The notes beneath the pieces are model-generated. The model was not told the DNA's origin. It ran no database searches and saw only the letters and a program-made list of their open reading frames with translations. A stretch of DNA of 64,000 nt from CAIWHR01 sp963708855 (GTDB taxonomy: Bacteria; Pseudomonadota; Gammaproteobacteria; Burkholderiales; Casimicrobiaceae), in the NCBI GenBank assembly GCA_963708855.1, contig CAVPUM010000006.1:147292-211291 (forward strand). The letters run 5' to 3'. The position numbers were made by a program, and so were the translations under genes. Positions 17,362 to 26,156 of this stretch are shown piece after piece (position 1 is the stretch's first letter; each line of letters begins with the position of its first letter).

Positions 17362-19620
17362 TTACACCAGGACAAGTTCGCCCAATCCGGCCCGGCCCAG
17401 TTCGTCATCCAGCATGGTCCGAACGTCATCGGCGCGCTCCATACGCATGGCACGGTCGAGAACATGCTTCGCGTGCCGGCTCGAGAAGCTTCTGATCACC
17501 CACTTGATCCTCAGAACCGCGGACGCGCTCATGCTGAACGTTCCCAAACCCATGCCAAGGAGGAGGATCGCCGAGCCGGGATCGGCTGCCATCTCGCCGC
17601 AAACGCTCGCCGGTTTGCCGCAGCGCCGAGCATCACGGATTACGCCGTACAGAGCGCGGATGACTGCGGGGTCCAGATGGTTGTACAAGCGCGCAACGTT
17701 GGGATTGTTTCTGTCCACTGCAAGCAGGTATTGGGTGAGGTCATTTGTGCCAATCGAGAAGAAATCCACATAGCGGGAAAAAGCGGGAATGGAAAGCAAC
17801 GCCGATGGCACCTCAACCATGACGCCGATCGACGGCGCGGGGCACTCGTATCCTTCCTCGACAAGCTCGCGGCGCGCCCGGTCGACCGCGTGCCTGCCCG
17901 CTTTGATTTCGGCTATCTGGCCGATCATGGGGAACATGATCCGCAGGTTGTTCAACCCAACGTTCGCGCGAAGCATCGCCCGAAGTTGAGGCAGGAAGAT
18001 GTCGGGTTGATCCAGGGTAAGACGGATGCCGCGCCATCCCAGAAACGGATTCTCTTCCTTCGTGGGGAAATATGACAGAGGCTTGTCGCCTCCGATATCG
18101 AGTGTTCGCATGGTCACCGGCTTGGGCGCGAACGCTTGAAGAACCTTGCGATAGATCTCGTACTGCTCCTCCTCCATTGGAAATGTCTCACGTGTCATGA
18201 ATGGAAACTCGGAGCGATAGAGCCCGACCTCGTCGACGCCGAGGTTTGCGGAGACATCGATGTCGGTCAGCAGTCCAACATTCAACCCCAGTCCGACGTG
18301 AACATGATCGGTCGTCATCGCCTCGAGATCGCGCAAACCGGCGAGCTTTGCGGCAAGTTGTCCTTCGTGATGGACCAATCGCCGATATTCCTGGATCACG
18401 GCGGGCAAAGGGTCGATGAAAACGCGTCCGCGATAACCATCGACAATGATCGGATGACCGTCGAGGGCTCGGACATTGCGCGGTCCGAGGCCCATCACCG
18501 CCGGTATTCCGAGGCCACGGGCGAGAATCGCCGTATGTGACACGACGGAGCCGCGCAGGCACACGATGCCTCTGAGCTGTCCGGGGGGCACATCTGCGAC
18601 GCGGGCGAGACTGACCTCGTCACCGAGAAGGACCGCGTCGCCCGGATACTGCGTTATCGCGGTGACGTCGGACAAAAGGCGCAACAGGATGCGACGACCG
18701 ATCGCCCTGATGTCCTCGGCGCGTGCCCGCAGGTAAGGGTCCTCGGCCTGCTCGAACACCTTGGCGTGCTCGGCGATCGTATCTCTGAGCGCCCCAGGCG
18801 CCCAGTTGCCGCCGCGAATTCTTACGACAACGTCCTCGAGCAGATCATCCTGGCCGAGGATCAGGATGTATACGTCAAATATCGCGCGGGTCTCGTCAGA
18901 CAAGCGGCCCTCCATGCGATCGGCGCTGGCGCGCAGCTCCTGCTGCGTTTCGCGCACGGCTCGCCTGAAGTTTGCTTCTTCCTGCGTTGTATCGTCGGGG
19001 GCACGATTGGCCACCGCCTCGAGCTCTGCCAGAGGCGAGGGAAGGACAATGTTGCCGATCGTCACCCCGGGGGCTCCCGGCAACCCCTGAATCAGTCCAA
19101 CGGGTCCAGACGGGCCAGGCTCATGAGGTGAGATGGCGTAGCCCAGGGCCGCATAACTCAACGTTGCCGCGAGTTGCGCGCCAATCGTGACCAGGAAGGC
19201 CACCTCGTCTTTGGCGAACACGCGCCGCGTTTCGTGCTGAACGACGAGCACGCCCACGGACTGGCGGAAATGCACGAGCGGTACCGCCAGCAACCCGGAA
19301 AACCGCTGCTCTCCGGTTTCCGGGAAATAGCGGTAGCTTGGGTGTTCAGCCGCATTCGCAAGATTGACCGGCTCCTGGCGCGTTGCGACCAATCCGACGA
19401 TCCCCTCGCCGGCAGCCAACCGAACCTTGCCCACTGCACTCGGGTTCAATCCGTCCGTCGCCATCAGCACGTATTGTGGCGCCGCCGGGTCGCGGACATA
19501 GACGGAACACACATCGGTGTTCATGGCGGCTTTCACTCGATGCACGATGATCTCCAGTGCCTCGTGCAAGTTGGCCGCGGCGTTCACGCGTTGAACGATT
19601 TGCTGGAGCTTGGCTAGCAT
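17362..19620 (-). CDS. ptsP: PtsP, GAF-domain phosphoenolpyruvate-protein phosphotransferase (EI-Ntr)
   Basis: 752 residues. N-terminal GAF domain (about 15-155: DVCSVYVRD, AGEGIVGLVATR, GVLVVQHE), then the enzyme I fold. The phospho-histidine is in GSVVSHTAILARGLGIPAV; PEP-binding parts include TMRTLDIGGDKP, ENPFLGWRGIR, FFSIGTNDLTQYLLAVDR and SVCGEMAADP. EI-Ntr starts the nitrogen-related phosphotransfer chain (to NPr and EIIA-Ntr). Ends in FSMSASAVLRIKWVIRSFS as expected. Codon use is less GC-biased than neighbours: line 18121-18180 has 33 G+C of 60 by hand count versus 39 of 60 in secA line 12121-12180. Suggests acquisition from another lineage. Confidence 0.95.
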   Translation of the reverse strand: MLAKLQQIVQRVNAAANLHEALEIIVHRVKAAMNTDVCSVYVRDPAAPQYVLMATDGLNPSAVGKVRLAAGEGIVGLVATRQEPVNLANAAEHPSYRYFPETGEQRFSGLLAVPLVHFRQSVGVLVVQHETRRVFAKDEVAFLVTIGAQLAATLSYAALGYAISPHEPGPSGPVGLIQGLPGAPGVTIGNIVLPSPLAELEAVANRAPDDTTQEEANFRRAVRETQQELRASADRMEGRLSDETRAIFDVYILILGQDDLLEDVVVRIRGGNWAPGALRDTIAEHAKVFEQAEDPYLRARAEDIRAIGRRILLRLLSDVTAITQYPGDAVLLGDEVSLARVADVPPGQLRGIVCLRGSVVSHTAILARGLGIPAVMGLGPRNVRALDGHPIIVDGYRGRVFIDPLPAVIQEYRRLVHHEGQLAAKLAGLRDLEAMTTDHVHVGLGLNVGLLTDIDVSANLGVDEVGLYRSEFPFMTRETFPMEEEQYEIYRKVLQAFAPKPVTMRTLDIGGDKPLSYFPTKEENPFLGWRGIRLTLDQPDIFLPQLRAMLRANVGLNNLRIMFPMIGQIAEIKAGRHAVDRARRELVEEGYECPAPSIGVMVEVPSALLSIPAFSRYVDFFSIGTNDLTQYLLAVDRNNPNVARLYNHLDPAVIRALYGVIRDARRCGKPASVCGEMAADPGSAILLLGMGLGTFSMSASAVLRIKWVIRSFSSRHAKHVLDRAMRMERADDVRTMLDDELGRAGLGELVLV

Positions 19621-19944
19621 AAGTTACGGAAAACCCGCGCAAGCGGCGATGTTGAGGGCCGACGACGTTGATGATCGGCCTCCTTCGGGTCAAAGTACAT
19701 CTCGCACTGCCTTTAGCCGGCTGGGCAACCGTGGCGAGGAGGGTGGCTCCTGCAAAGAACTCACTATGCGCGCTGGCGCACCGAATCAGCTGGGCTGTTC
19801 GCGTATTGGAATATGATTGAAAACGGTGGTGCATCGACCTGATGCACGCCCGGTGACTGTGGGGAGACGGATTCTGCGAAACGTCGTAGTGGCGTTACGC
19901 TGGGGGCCGCGTCACGGTGGCCAGTTCACTGAACGGAGGAAATC
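19621..19944. other. Divergent ptsP / LapA-like intergenic region with inverted repeat
   Basis: 324 bases without a credible gene between the divergent ptsP and LapA-like starts. A perfect 7-base inverted repeat GTGCATC-GACCT-GATGCAC lies at 19828-19846 and could be an operator for one or both genes. No strong -10/-35 pair was identified. The lower G+C of the block continues through here. Confidence 0.4.
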
Positions 19945-20334
19945 ATGCAGCTGTTGTTGATCCTGGGCATCATCTTCGCCATCGGTGCCGTCACCTTTGC
20001 GGTGCAGAACAATGTTCCGGTGACGGTAGTCTTGGCCTCCTGGCGCTACGACAGCTCGTTGGCCGTAGTGCTATTGGTTGCGCTCGGCCTGGGTGCGCTG
20101 ATCGCCGGGCTGGTATCGACCCCGAGCGTGATCAAGGCACAGTGGGCCGGTGCGCGGCTGCGACGCGAAGTCGCAAGCCTAGAGGACGTCAAGGCGTCCC
20201 TCGAACGCCGTGTAAGCGAACTCGAATCGAAGATGCCACAGAAGACGCATGCACCTGTACCGGCAGCCGAGGACGCCGCGACTTACGTCGGGTTGAAGGC
20301 GCTGATAATGGCTCACGAAGAAAAGAAGGGATAG
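19945..20334 (+). CDS. LapA-domain (DUF1049-like) small membrane protein
   Basis: 129 residues with GGAGG 7 bases before the ATG. Two membrane segments (about 1-20 and 34-60), the LapA-type stretch FAVQNNVPVTVVLASWRYDSS, then a cytoplasmic charged coiled coil (RLRREVASLEDVKASLERRVSELE). LapA/LapB-type proteins act in envelope (lipopolysaccharide) assembly, but no LapB/YciM partner is adjacent, so the family assignment does not fix the role. Lies in the same less GC-rich insert as ptsP, divergently transcribed. Confidence 0.75.
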   Translation: MQLLLILGIIFAIGAVTFAVQNNVPVTVVLASWRYDSSLAVVLLVALGLGALIAGLVSTPSVIKAQWAGARLRREVASLEDVKASLERRVSELESKMPQKTHAPVPAAEDAATYVGLKALIMAHEEKKG

Positions 20335-20600
20335 GCGTTTCAATCGCGCGAGCCTGATTGTGGTGGGGTAGGTGAGGTGGGGCAAGGGTCGATTTTCGGT
20401 GGCAAGGGGCTGCTCCGCACGCTGGTCGTTGTACTTTGGCGCGGGCGCCGAGGCCAAGGTGGCCGCACGCGGGCAGGCGGGCGGCCGCCGGCACGAGCCC
20501 GCCCGGCGTCGCGCAGAGACGAGCGTCGACGGTCGTGGCTATCAGGCGAGGTGCTGGTCGAACCCGAAGGACAGGCAATCGTCCGCGGCCTCGACATCGC
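20335..20600. other. Gene-free stretch downstream of LapA-like gene and zapD
   Basis: 266 bases between the two converging stops. Open frames exist on both strands but are arginine-rich shadows. A GC-rich inverted repeat (GGCGGGC ... GCCCGCC, about 20477-20503) could form a hairpin. The yacG gene often found after zapD is not present here. I see no other structure. Confidence 0.5.
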
Positions 20601-21392
20601 TCAGAGATTGCAGAACGCCAGCTCGAATTCCACGTCGTGGTCGTAGACGGCACCACGATCCATTCCGGTGACGCCGATGAACCGGATGTTGAGCGCGTAC
20701 TTGTTCGCGCTGATTTCCGGCACGCAGGGCAGGTCGTGCGGCACCGTGAGACGCAGGAGTTGCGCGACCTTCGACGTCGTCAGCATCAGCTGGAAGACGC
20801 CGCGATACGCGGTTTGCCGGGTGGCTCGGCCGTTGTCGCGTAGAAGCCGCAGGATGATCGCAAGGGCATCGTAGATCGGCAGGAAGGGTTCGATCCAGCC
20901 CTGGAGGTCGTTGCGGCGCGTGGCGGCGTCGCCGTGCAGCCAGTAGTGGTACCCGGGCAGATCGAATTCGCAGACCCCGCCGGGAATTGCCGTGCGCTGC
21001 TTGATCGTCATCAGCCACTCGTTGTCGCGCAGATGCACGCCGACCTTGCCCGTCTGCGCCAGCAATGCGGCGCTCGCCCGGTCGATGTCGGTCAGCAGTG
21101 GCTCGAGCACGCGGGTTTCGATCGCCGGATTGGAGCGCAGCGGGGCGAGCAGCTGCTTCTGTCGCTCGAGTTCCTGCAGCAGTTCGGTCTTGAGATCCGC
21201 GCGTGCCGCGACGTCCGTGATCTCGAACAGCACGGCGAGCGCGGCATGATGGTCGGGCGCCTCGCTCTGCGCGGCAAAGAAATGCGCGCGGTGATAGAGG
21301 ACCTCGAGCCGCATCAGCGTTCGGATGCGCTCGTTCAGCGGGTGCTCATAACGGATCACAGCGAGTGGGCGAGCATTGTCTCGATCCGGCAT
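20601..21392 (-). CDS. zapD: ZapD (DUF1342), FtsZ-ring associated protein
   Basis: 263 residues. Cross-links FtsZ filaments at midcell. Family features: RYEHPLNERIRTLMRLEVLY at the N-terminus, ALLAQTGKVGVHLRDNEWLM, PGGVCEFDLPGYHYWLH, and the end DHDVEFELAFCNL. ATG 21392 places the family N-terminus 14 residues in. It is the last gene of the pil-coaE run, 39 bases after coaE. Confidence 0.95.
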   Translation of the reverse strand: MPDRDNARPLAVIRYEHPLNERIRTLMRLEVLYHRAHFFAAQSEAPDHHAALAVLFEITDVAARADLKTELLQELERQKQLLAPLRSNPAIETRVLEPLLTDIDRASAALLAQTGKVGVHLRDNEWLMTIKQRTAIPGGVCEFDLPGYHYWLHGDAATRRNDLQGWIEPFLPIYDALAIILRLLRDNGRATRQTAYRGVFQLMLTTSKVAQLLRLTVPHDLPCVPEISANKYALNIRFIGVTGMDRGAVYDHDVEFELAFCNL

Positions 21393-21431
21393 TCTGCCTC
21401 AAGTCGCGCCGGCCGGGAGGCCGCCGGGTGC

Positions 21432-22121
21432 CTAATGCGCCGTGGCGCCCCTATTTCCTGCGCTGGTCGCGGCCAGCGCCCGATAGCGGCGGTCGAGTTC
21501 GGCCACCTGCGGGAAGATGGCCGCCGGAGGCCCCGCATTGTCGAGAATGTCGTCAGCACGCGCGAGCCGGTCGGCACGCGGCAGTTGCGTGGCCACGATC
21601 GCGCGCACGTCCGCGGCGCGGAGGCCGCTTCGCGCCACGACCCGGCGGATCTGCTCGTCCTCCGGGCAATCGACGACCAGCACCCGATCGACGGCCGCCA
21701 GGCCGCCACGTTCGTAGAGCAGGGGGACGACGAGGAGGCCGTAGGGACTGGTCCAGGCCCGAACCTCACGGCGCGCGGCAGCGCGAATCAGTGGATGCAG
21801 GATTGCTTCAAGTCGGGCACGTGCGGCGGCATCGTCGAAAACCAGCTGGCGCAGGCGGCTGCGATCGAGCGTTCCATCGGGGCGCCGGAAATCAGGTCCG
21901 AACGCGGCGAGTACCGCCGCGTGGCCCGGCTCGCCCGGCGCCGTCAGCGCGTGCGCGAGTACATCGGTGTCTGTCACGTCCACGCCCAATGCGGCAAAGG
22001 CCTTGGACGCGGCCGACTTGCCGCTGCCGATGCCCCCGGTGAGGCCGACAACGAGGCTTACTGGACTACCCTCGTGCTGCGCACTCCGGTACTCGCCCCT
22101 GGGGTGGCCCGTCGCGCTCAT
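21432..22121 (-). CDS. coaE: Dephospho-CoA kinase CoaE with a repeat-derived N-terminal leader
   Basis: 229 residues. Last step of CoA synthesis; P-loop GLTGGIGSGKS at about 26-36, then DTDVLAHALTAPG, LHPLIRAAARREV and VDCPEDEQIRRVVAR. The only usable start before the P-loop is ATG 22121: between it and the P-loop there is no in-frame ATG, GTG or TTG. That ATG and the next 19 codons are copy C of the 60-base repeat, so residues 1-20 (MSATGHPRGEYRSAQHEGSP) are repeat-encoded. The codon where other copies have an RTG start is GTA here. Overlaps the pilD stop as ATGA. Confidence 0.95.
   Translation of the reverse strand: MSATGHPRGEYRSAQHEGSPVSLVVGLTGGIGSGKSAASKAFAALGVDVTDTDVLAHALTAPGEPGHAAVLAAFGPDFRRPDGTLDRSRLRQLVFDDAAARARLEAILHPLIRAAARREVRAWTSPYGLLVVPLLYERGGLAAVDRVLVVDCPEDEQIRRVVARSGLRAADVRAIVATQLPRADRLARADDILDNAGPPAAIFPQVAELDRRYRALAATSAGNRGATAH
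22062..22121 (-). repeat. 60-base stop/start repeat, copy C (pilD/coaE)
   Basis: On the minus strand it begins ATGAGCGCGACGGGCCACCC, providing the pilD stop, and ends GAGGGTAGTCCA followed by GTA. It is more diverged than copies A, B and D, and is translated as the CoaE N-terminus. Confidence 0.85.
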
Positions 22122-22960
22122 GGGAAGAACAGCTTGACGAGCGCGGAACCGAAGAACAGCGCGATCGCGCCCGCGATCGCAAGGTAGGGGCCGAAGGCCA
22201 GAGGGACCGAATGGTCGCGACCCCTGAACACGATGAGCCCTATGCCGATGCCCGCGCCGACGACCGACGACAGGAGCACGATCACCGGCAGCAACTGCCA
22301 GCCGAGCCAGGCACCCAGCGCGGCCAGCAGCTTGAAATCACCGTAGCCCATTCCTTCCTTGCCTCGTATCAGTTTGAAAAGCCAGTAGACCGTCCACAGC
22401 GACAGGTAACCGGCGACCGCGCCGATCACGGCGTCGGGCAGCGATGCGAACGTGTGCCAGAGGTTGGCGATGAGGCCAGTCCACAGCAACGGCAGCGTAA
22501 TGCTGTCGGGCAGGAGTTGCGTGTCGAAATCGATCATGGTCAGCGCCAGGAGCGACCACAGGAACACGCAGGCGGCAATGCCCTGGGCCGTAACGCCGAA
22601 CCGCCAGACCGCGCAAGCCGCCAGGAGTCCGCCGAGCACTTCGACGACCGGATAGCGCGCCGAAATCGACGCCTTGCAGCTCGCGCACCGGCCGCGCAGC
22701 GCTAGCCACGATACGACCGGAATGTTCTGCAGTGCGGTGATGGGCGCGCCGCACGCCGGACACGCGGAGCGGGGAACGACCAGGTTGTAGGCGGGACCCG
22801 GAGCGGCGTCCTCTCCGCGCAGTTCGGCGCATTGCGCCTGCCAGCCACGCTCGAGCATCTGCGGGAGCCGGTGGATGACGACGTTAAGGAAGCTGCCCAC
22901 GCAGAGCCCGACGAATGCGGCAATCACCGTGGCAAGGAGCGGGTCCGGCGTGCCGTCCAT
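22118..22960 (-). CDS. pilD: PilD prepilin leader peptidase / N-methyltransferase
   Basis: 280 residues. Inner-membrane aspartic protease that cleaves and methylates type IV prepilins. N-terminal GLCVGSFLNVVIHRLPQML, a zinc-binding four-cysteine motif (CPACG ... CASCK), catalytic aspartates in IDFDTQLLPD and GYGDFKLLAALGAWLG, and several further membrane helices. Ends LVKLFFP with the stop supplied by the repeat shared with coaE. Lies 108 bases downstream of pilC. Confidence 0.96.
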   Translation of the reverse strand: MDGTPDPLLATVIAAFVGLCVGSFLNVVIHRLPQMLERGWQAQCAELRGEDAAPGPAYNLVVPRSACPACGAPITALQNIPVVSWLALRGRCASCKASISARYPVVEVLGGLLAACAVWRFGVTAQGIAACVFLWSLLALTMIDFDTQLLPDSITLPLLWTGLIANLWHTFASLPDAVIGAVAGYLSLWTVYWLFKLIRGKEGMGYGDFKLLAALGAWLGWQLLPVIVLLSSVVGAGIGIGLIVFRGRDHSVPLAFGPYLAIAGAIALFFGSALVKLFFP

Positions 22961-23068
22961 GGGCGCGCTAACCCCGCGGGAAGACGTTGGCGCCGCATCG
23001 CGCCGCGCACCGCAGAACCGCCGGCCGTGGACGCCGAGCGGGTCGCATCGCCGCCCCGGCGGGTACGC

Positions 23069-24292
23069 TCAAACGACAGAGCCCAGCTTGAAGATCGGCA
23101 GGTACATCGCGACAACGAGGCCGCCGATCACGACGCCGAGGAACACGATGATGATCGGCTCGAGCAGGCTGGAAAGCGCCGACACGGCGTCGTCCACCTC
23201 GCGCTCGTAGAATTCGGCGATCTTCGACAGCATGCCGTCGACCGAGCCCGACTCCTCGCCGATCTGCGTCATCTGCAGCACCATCGACGGGAACAGCTTG
23301 GTGTTCGTCATCGCATTGGTCAGGCTGGCGCCGGTGCTGACCTCGGTCTGGATGCGCTTGGTGCCCGCGGCATACACCATGTTGCCGGCCGCGCCGGCGA
23401 CGGCGTCGAGCGATTCGACGAGCGGCACGCCGGCCGCGAACATGGTGGCGAGCGTGCGCGTCCAGCGCGCGATCGTGGCCTTCTCTAGGATGTTGCCGAT
23501 CACCGGGATCTTGAGCCCGAGGCGGTCGATCGTGTAGCGGAAAGCCGTCGATCGCCGCATCAGCACGAAGAACGAGAAGATCGCGGCCCCGACGATCATG
23601 ATCATCAGCCACCACCAGCTGACGAAGAAGTCCGAGATGCCCATCACCAGCAGCGTGGGAGCCGGCAGGTCGGCGCCGAAACTGGTGAACACCTGCTTGA
23701 AGGCCGGGATCACCCAGACCATGATGACCCAGACGACGATGATCGCGACGACGATGACCGAAATCGGATAGAACAGCGCCGCCTTGATCTTGCTCTTGAT
23801 GGCAAGGATCTTCTCCTTGTAGGTCGCGAGGCGGTCGAGGATGGCGTCCAGCGTGCCCGACGTCTCGCCGGCGCTCACCAGATTGCAGTAGAGCGAATCG
23901 AACTGGACCGGGTGCTCGCGGAACGCCTGCGACAGGCTCGAGCCCGCTTCGATGCGATTCTTGATGTCGAGCATCAGCTTCGAGAACCGCGCATTGCTGT
24001 GGCCGCGAGCGACGATGTCGAATGCCTGCAGCAGCGGCACGCCGGCCCGCAGCATGGTCGCGAGCTGGCGGGTGAAAAAGGTCACGTCCTTCTCCCCGAC
24101 CCTGCGTCCGCCGCGAAACGTCTGCCGCTTCACCTTGGTAACGCGGATGCCCTGCCGGCGCAGGTTGGTAGTGACCACCGTTTCGGAGGCCGCGCGCACC
24201 TCGCCGCGCACCTGCCGGTTGTTGCGATCGACGCCCTCCCAGACGAAAGTGAATTCCTTGACGTCCTTGCGCTGCGCGGTTGCCGTGGCCAT
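23069..24292 (-). CDS. pilC: PilC type IV pilus inner-membrane platform protein
   Basis: 407 residues. GspF-fold protein with two repeated halves; membrane stretches near residues 170-195, 220-245 and 375-400. Family motifs: VTFFTRQLATMLRAGVPLLQ, LSQAFREHPVQFDSLYCNLV and LVSAGETSGTLDAILDRLA in the first half, MVLQMTQIGEESGSVDGML in the second. Works with PilB to assemble the pilus. Follows pilB by 20 bases. Confidence 0.96.
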   Translation of the reverse strand: MATATAQRKDVKEFTFVWEGVDRNNRQVRGEVRAASETVVTTNLRRQGIRVTKVKRQTFRGGRRVGEKDVTFFTRQLATMLRAGVPLLQAFDIVARGHSNARFSKLMLDIKNRIEAGSSLSQAFREHPVQFDSLYCNLVSAGETSGTLDAILDRLATYKEKILAIKSKIKAALFYPISVIVVAIIVVWVIMVWVIPAFKQVFTSFGADLPAPTLLVMGISDFFVSWWWLMIMIVGAAIFSFFVLMRRSTAFRYTIDRLGLKIPVIGNILEKATIARWTRTLATMFAAGVPLVESLDAVAGAAGNMVYAAGTKRIQTEVSTGASLTNAMTNTKLFPSMVLQMTQIGEESGSVDGMLSKIAEFYEREVDDAVSALSSLLEPIIIVFLGVVIGGLVVAMYLPIFKLGSVV

Positions 24293-24312
24293 GAGTTACC
24301 CCTTTGGCGCCG

Positions 24313-26034
24313 TCATTCGTTGGTGACGGCTTCGATTTCCTCAAGCGACATGGTGCCCTGCTTCACCTTGATGAGGCCCGATTGCCGCAGATCGCGGACA
24401 CCCTCCTTCTTCGCCTGTTCCGCGATGTCGAAGGCATTGCCGTTGCGCATGATGAGCTGGCGCATGTCGTCACTGATCGGCAGGACCTGGTAGATGCCGA
24501 TACGGCCTTTGTAGCCCGTGCCCTTGCAATGCTCGCAGCCGACCGCGCCAAACGGCTGCCATGTGCCGTCCAGGTCCTCCTCGGTGAACCCGGCGTGCAG
24601 CAGCGCCTCGGGCGGAATGTCCTTCGGTTTCTTGCATTGCGTGCAGAGCTTGCGGCCCAGCCGCTGCGCCGTGATCAGGATGACCGACGACGCCACGTTG
24701 AATGGAGCCACGCCCATGTTGAGCAGCCGCAGCAGCGTCGTCGGCGCGTCGTTCGTGTGCAGCGTCGACAGCACGAGGTGGCCGGTCTGCGCCGCCTTGA
24801 TCGCGATGTCGGCGGTCTCGAGATCGCGGATTTCACCGACCATGATGATGTCCGGATCCTGCCGCAGGAACGCCCGGAGCGCGACGGCGAAGGTAAGCCC
24901 CGCCTTCTCGTTCATGTTGACCTGGTTGACGCCGGCGAGCTGGATTTCCGCCGGGTCCTCCGCGGTGGAGATGTTGACGCCGGGCGCGTTCAGAATGTTG
25001 AGGCAGGTATACAGCGAGACGGTCTTGCCGCTGCCGGTCGGGCCGGTGACGAGGATCATGCCGTAGGGACGTCCGATCGCCTGCATCAGCGCCTCCTGCT
25101 GATCCGGTTCGTAGCCCAACGCCTCGATGCCGAGCTTGATGCCCGACGAGTCGAGGATACGCATGACGATCTTCTCGCCGAAGAGCGTCGGCAGCGTGCT
25201 CACGCGGAAGTCGATCGCCTTGGACTTCGACAGCACGATCTTCATCCGGCCGTCCTGCGGGACACGCTTTTCCGAGATGTCGAGCTTGGAAATCACCTTG
25301 ATCCGGGAGGCGAGCTTGTCCTTGATCACGAGCGGTGGCTGGGCGACCTCCATCAGAATGCCGTCGAGCCGGTAGCGCACCCGGTAGTATTTCTCGTACG
25401 GCTCGAAATGGATGTCCGAGACGCCGGCGGAGATCGCGTCGACCAGGATCTTCTGGAGGTACCGGACGACCGGCGCGTCCTCGATTTCGGCGCTTTCCTC
25501 GTCGCTGCCCTGCGGGCTGCCGGCTTCCTGGAGATCGACCTCCAGGTCCTCCATCGAGGTGACGTCCTTCAGCGTGGCGCCGGAGGATTCGACGAGCTTG
25601 TGGATCGCGGCGGCCAGCTTGTCGTTCTCGACGACGACGGGCTCCACGATGAGGTTCGTCTTGAACCGGATCTCGTCCAGGCCCTGCAGGTTGGCCGGGT
25701 CGGAAGTAGCGACGTAGAGCCGGTTGCCGCGCTTGTGCAGTGGCAGAACGTGCCGCGTCTGGGCAATCTTGAGATCGATCAGCTCTTTCGGGAACTGGTC
25801 GGCGTCGTATCCCGCAAGGTCCAGCAGCGGGACGCCGAACGCGCGCGAAGCGAACACCGCAAGCTGGTTCGCCGTGATCTTCTTTCCGGCGACCACGTGG
25901 TCTACAAACGTGGTTCCGGCCTGCTGCGCCTGCGTCTGCAGCGCCTCGGCCTCGAATTCCGTCATAAGGCCGTGCTGCGCGAGCGCGCGTGCGAGGCCGC
26001 TGATGTTGCGCGTCGATGCGGCGTGCGTGGCCAT
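24313..26034 (-). CDS. pilB: PilB type IV pilus extension ATPase
   Basis: 573 residues. N-terminal GspE-type domain, then the hexameric ATPase core: Walker A GPTGSGKTV at 331-339, Asp box ISTAEDPAEIQLAGVNQV, Walker B RQDPDIIMVGEIRD, His box GHLVLSTLHTNDAPTTLLRL, and a zinc tetracysteine (CTQCKKPKDIP ... CEHCKGTGYKGR). Powers pilus polymerisation in the cytoplasm. A 122-base gap separates it from corC and may hold its promoter; a 6-base stem hairpin (GTCGGC/GCCGAC, 26110-26129) lies there. Confidence 0.97.
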   Translation of the reverse strand: MATHAASTRNISGLARALAQHGLMTEFEAEALQTQAQQAGTTFVDHVVAGKKITANQLAVFASRAFGVPLLDLAGYDADQFPKELIDLKIAQTRHVLPLHKRGNRLYVATSDPANLQGLDEIRFKTNLIVEPVVVENDKLAAAIHKLVESSGATLKDVTSMEDLEVDLQEAGSPQGSDEESAEIEDAPVVRYLQKILVDAISAGVSDIHFEPYEKYYRVRYRLDGILMEVAQPPLVIKDKLASRIKVISKLDISEKRVPQDGRMKIVLSKSKAIDFRVSTLPTLFGEKIVMRILDSSGIKLGIEALGYEPDQQEALMQAIGRPYGMILVTGPTGSGKTVSLYTCLNILNAPGVNISTAEDPAEIQLAGVNQVNMNEKAGLTFAVALRAFLRQDPDIIMVGEIRDLETADIAIKAAQTGHLVLSTLHTNDAPTTLLRLLNMGVAPFNVASSVILITAQRLGRKLCTQCKKPKDIPPEALLHAGFTEEDLDGTWQPFGAVGCEHCKGTGYKGRIGIYQVLPISDDMRQLIMRNGNAFDIAEQAKKEGVRDLRQSGLIKVKQGTMSLEEIEAVTNE

Positions 26035-26156
26035 TAGGACATTGGTTCAGTCGGGCTGACTGGCGCGGGTGAGGGAAGCATCCCGGGCATCAAGCAATTC
26101 CTGTGCCGTGTCGGCTACAACCCGCCGACATCGAAATTATTCCAATCGCATAAAAC

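Noticed and set aside
17155..18075. Plus-strand 306-residue open frame antisense to ptsP
   Set aside because: Composition is that of the ptsP complement; no recognisable motif and no ribosome-binding site.
20377..20646. Plus-strand frame starting MGQGSIFGGKGLL between the LapA-like gene and zapD
   Set aside because: Turns into an arginine-rich shadow and runs into the antisense of zapD; no family resemblance.
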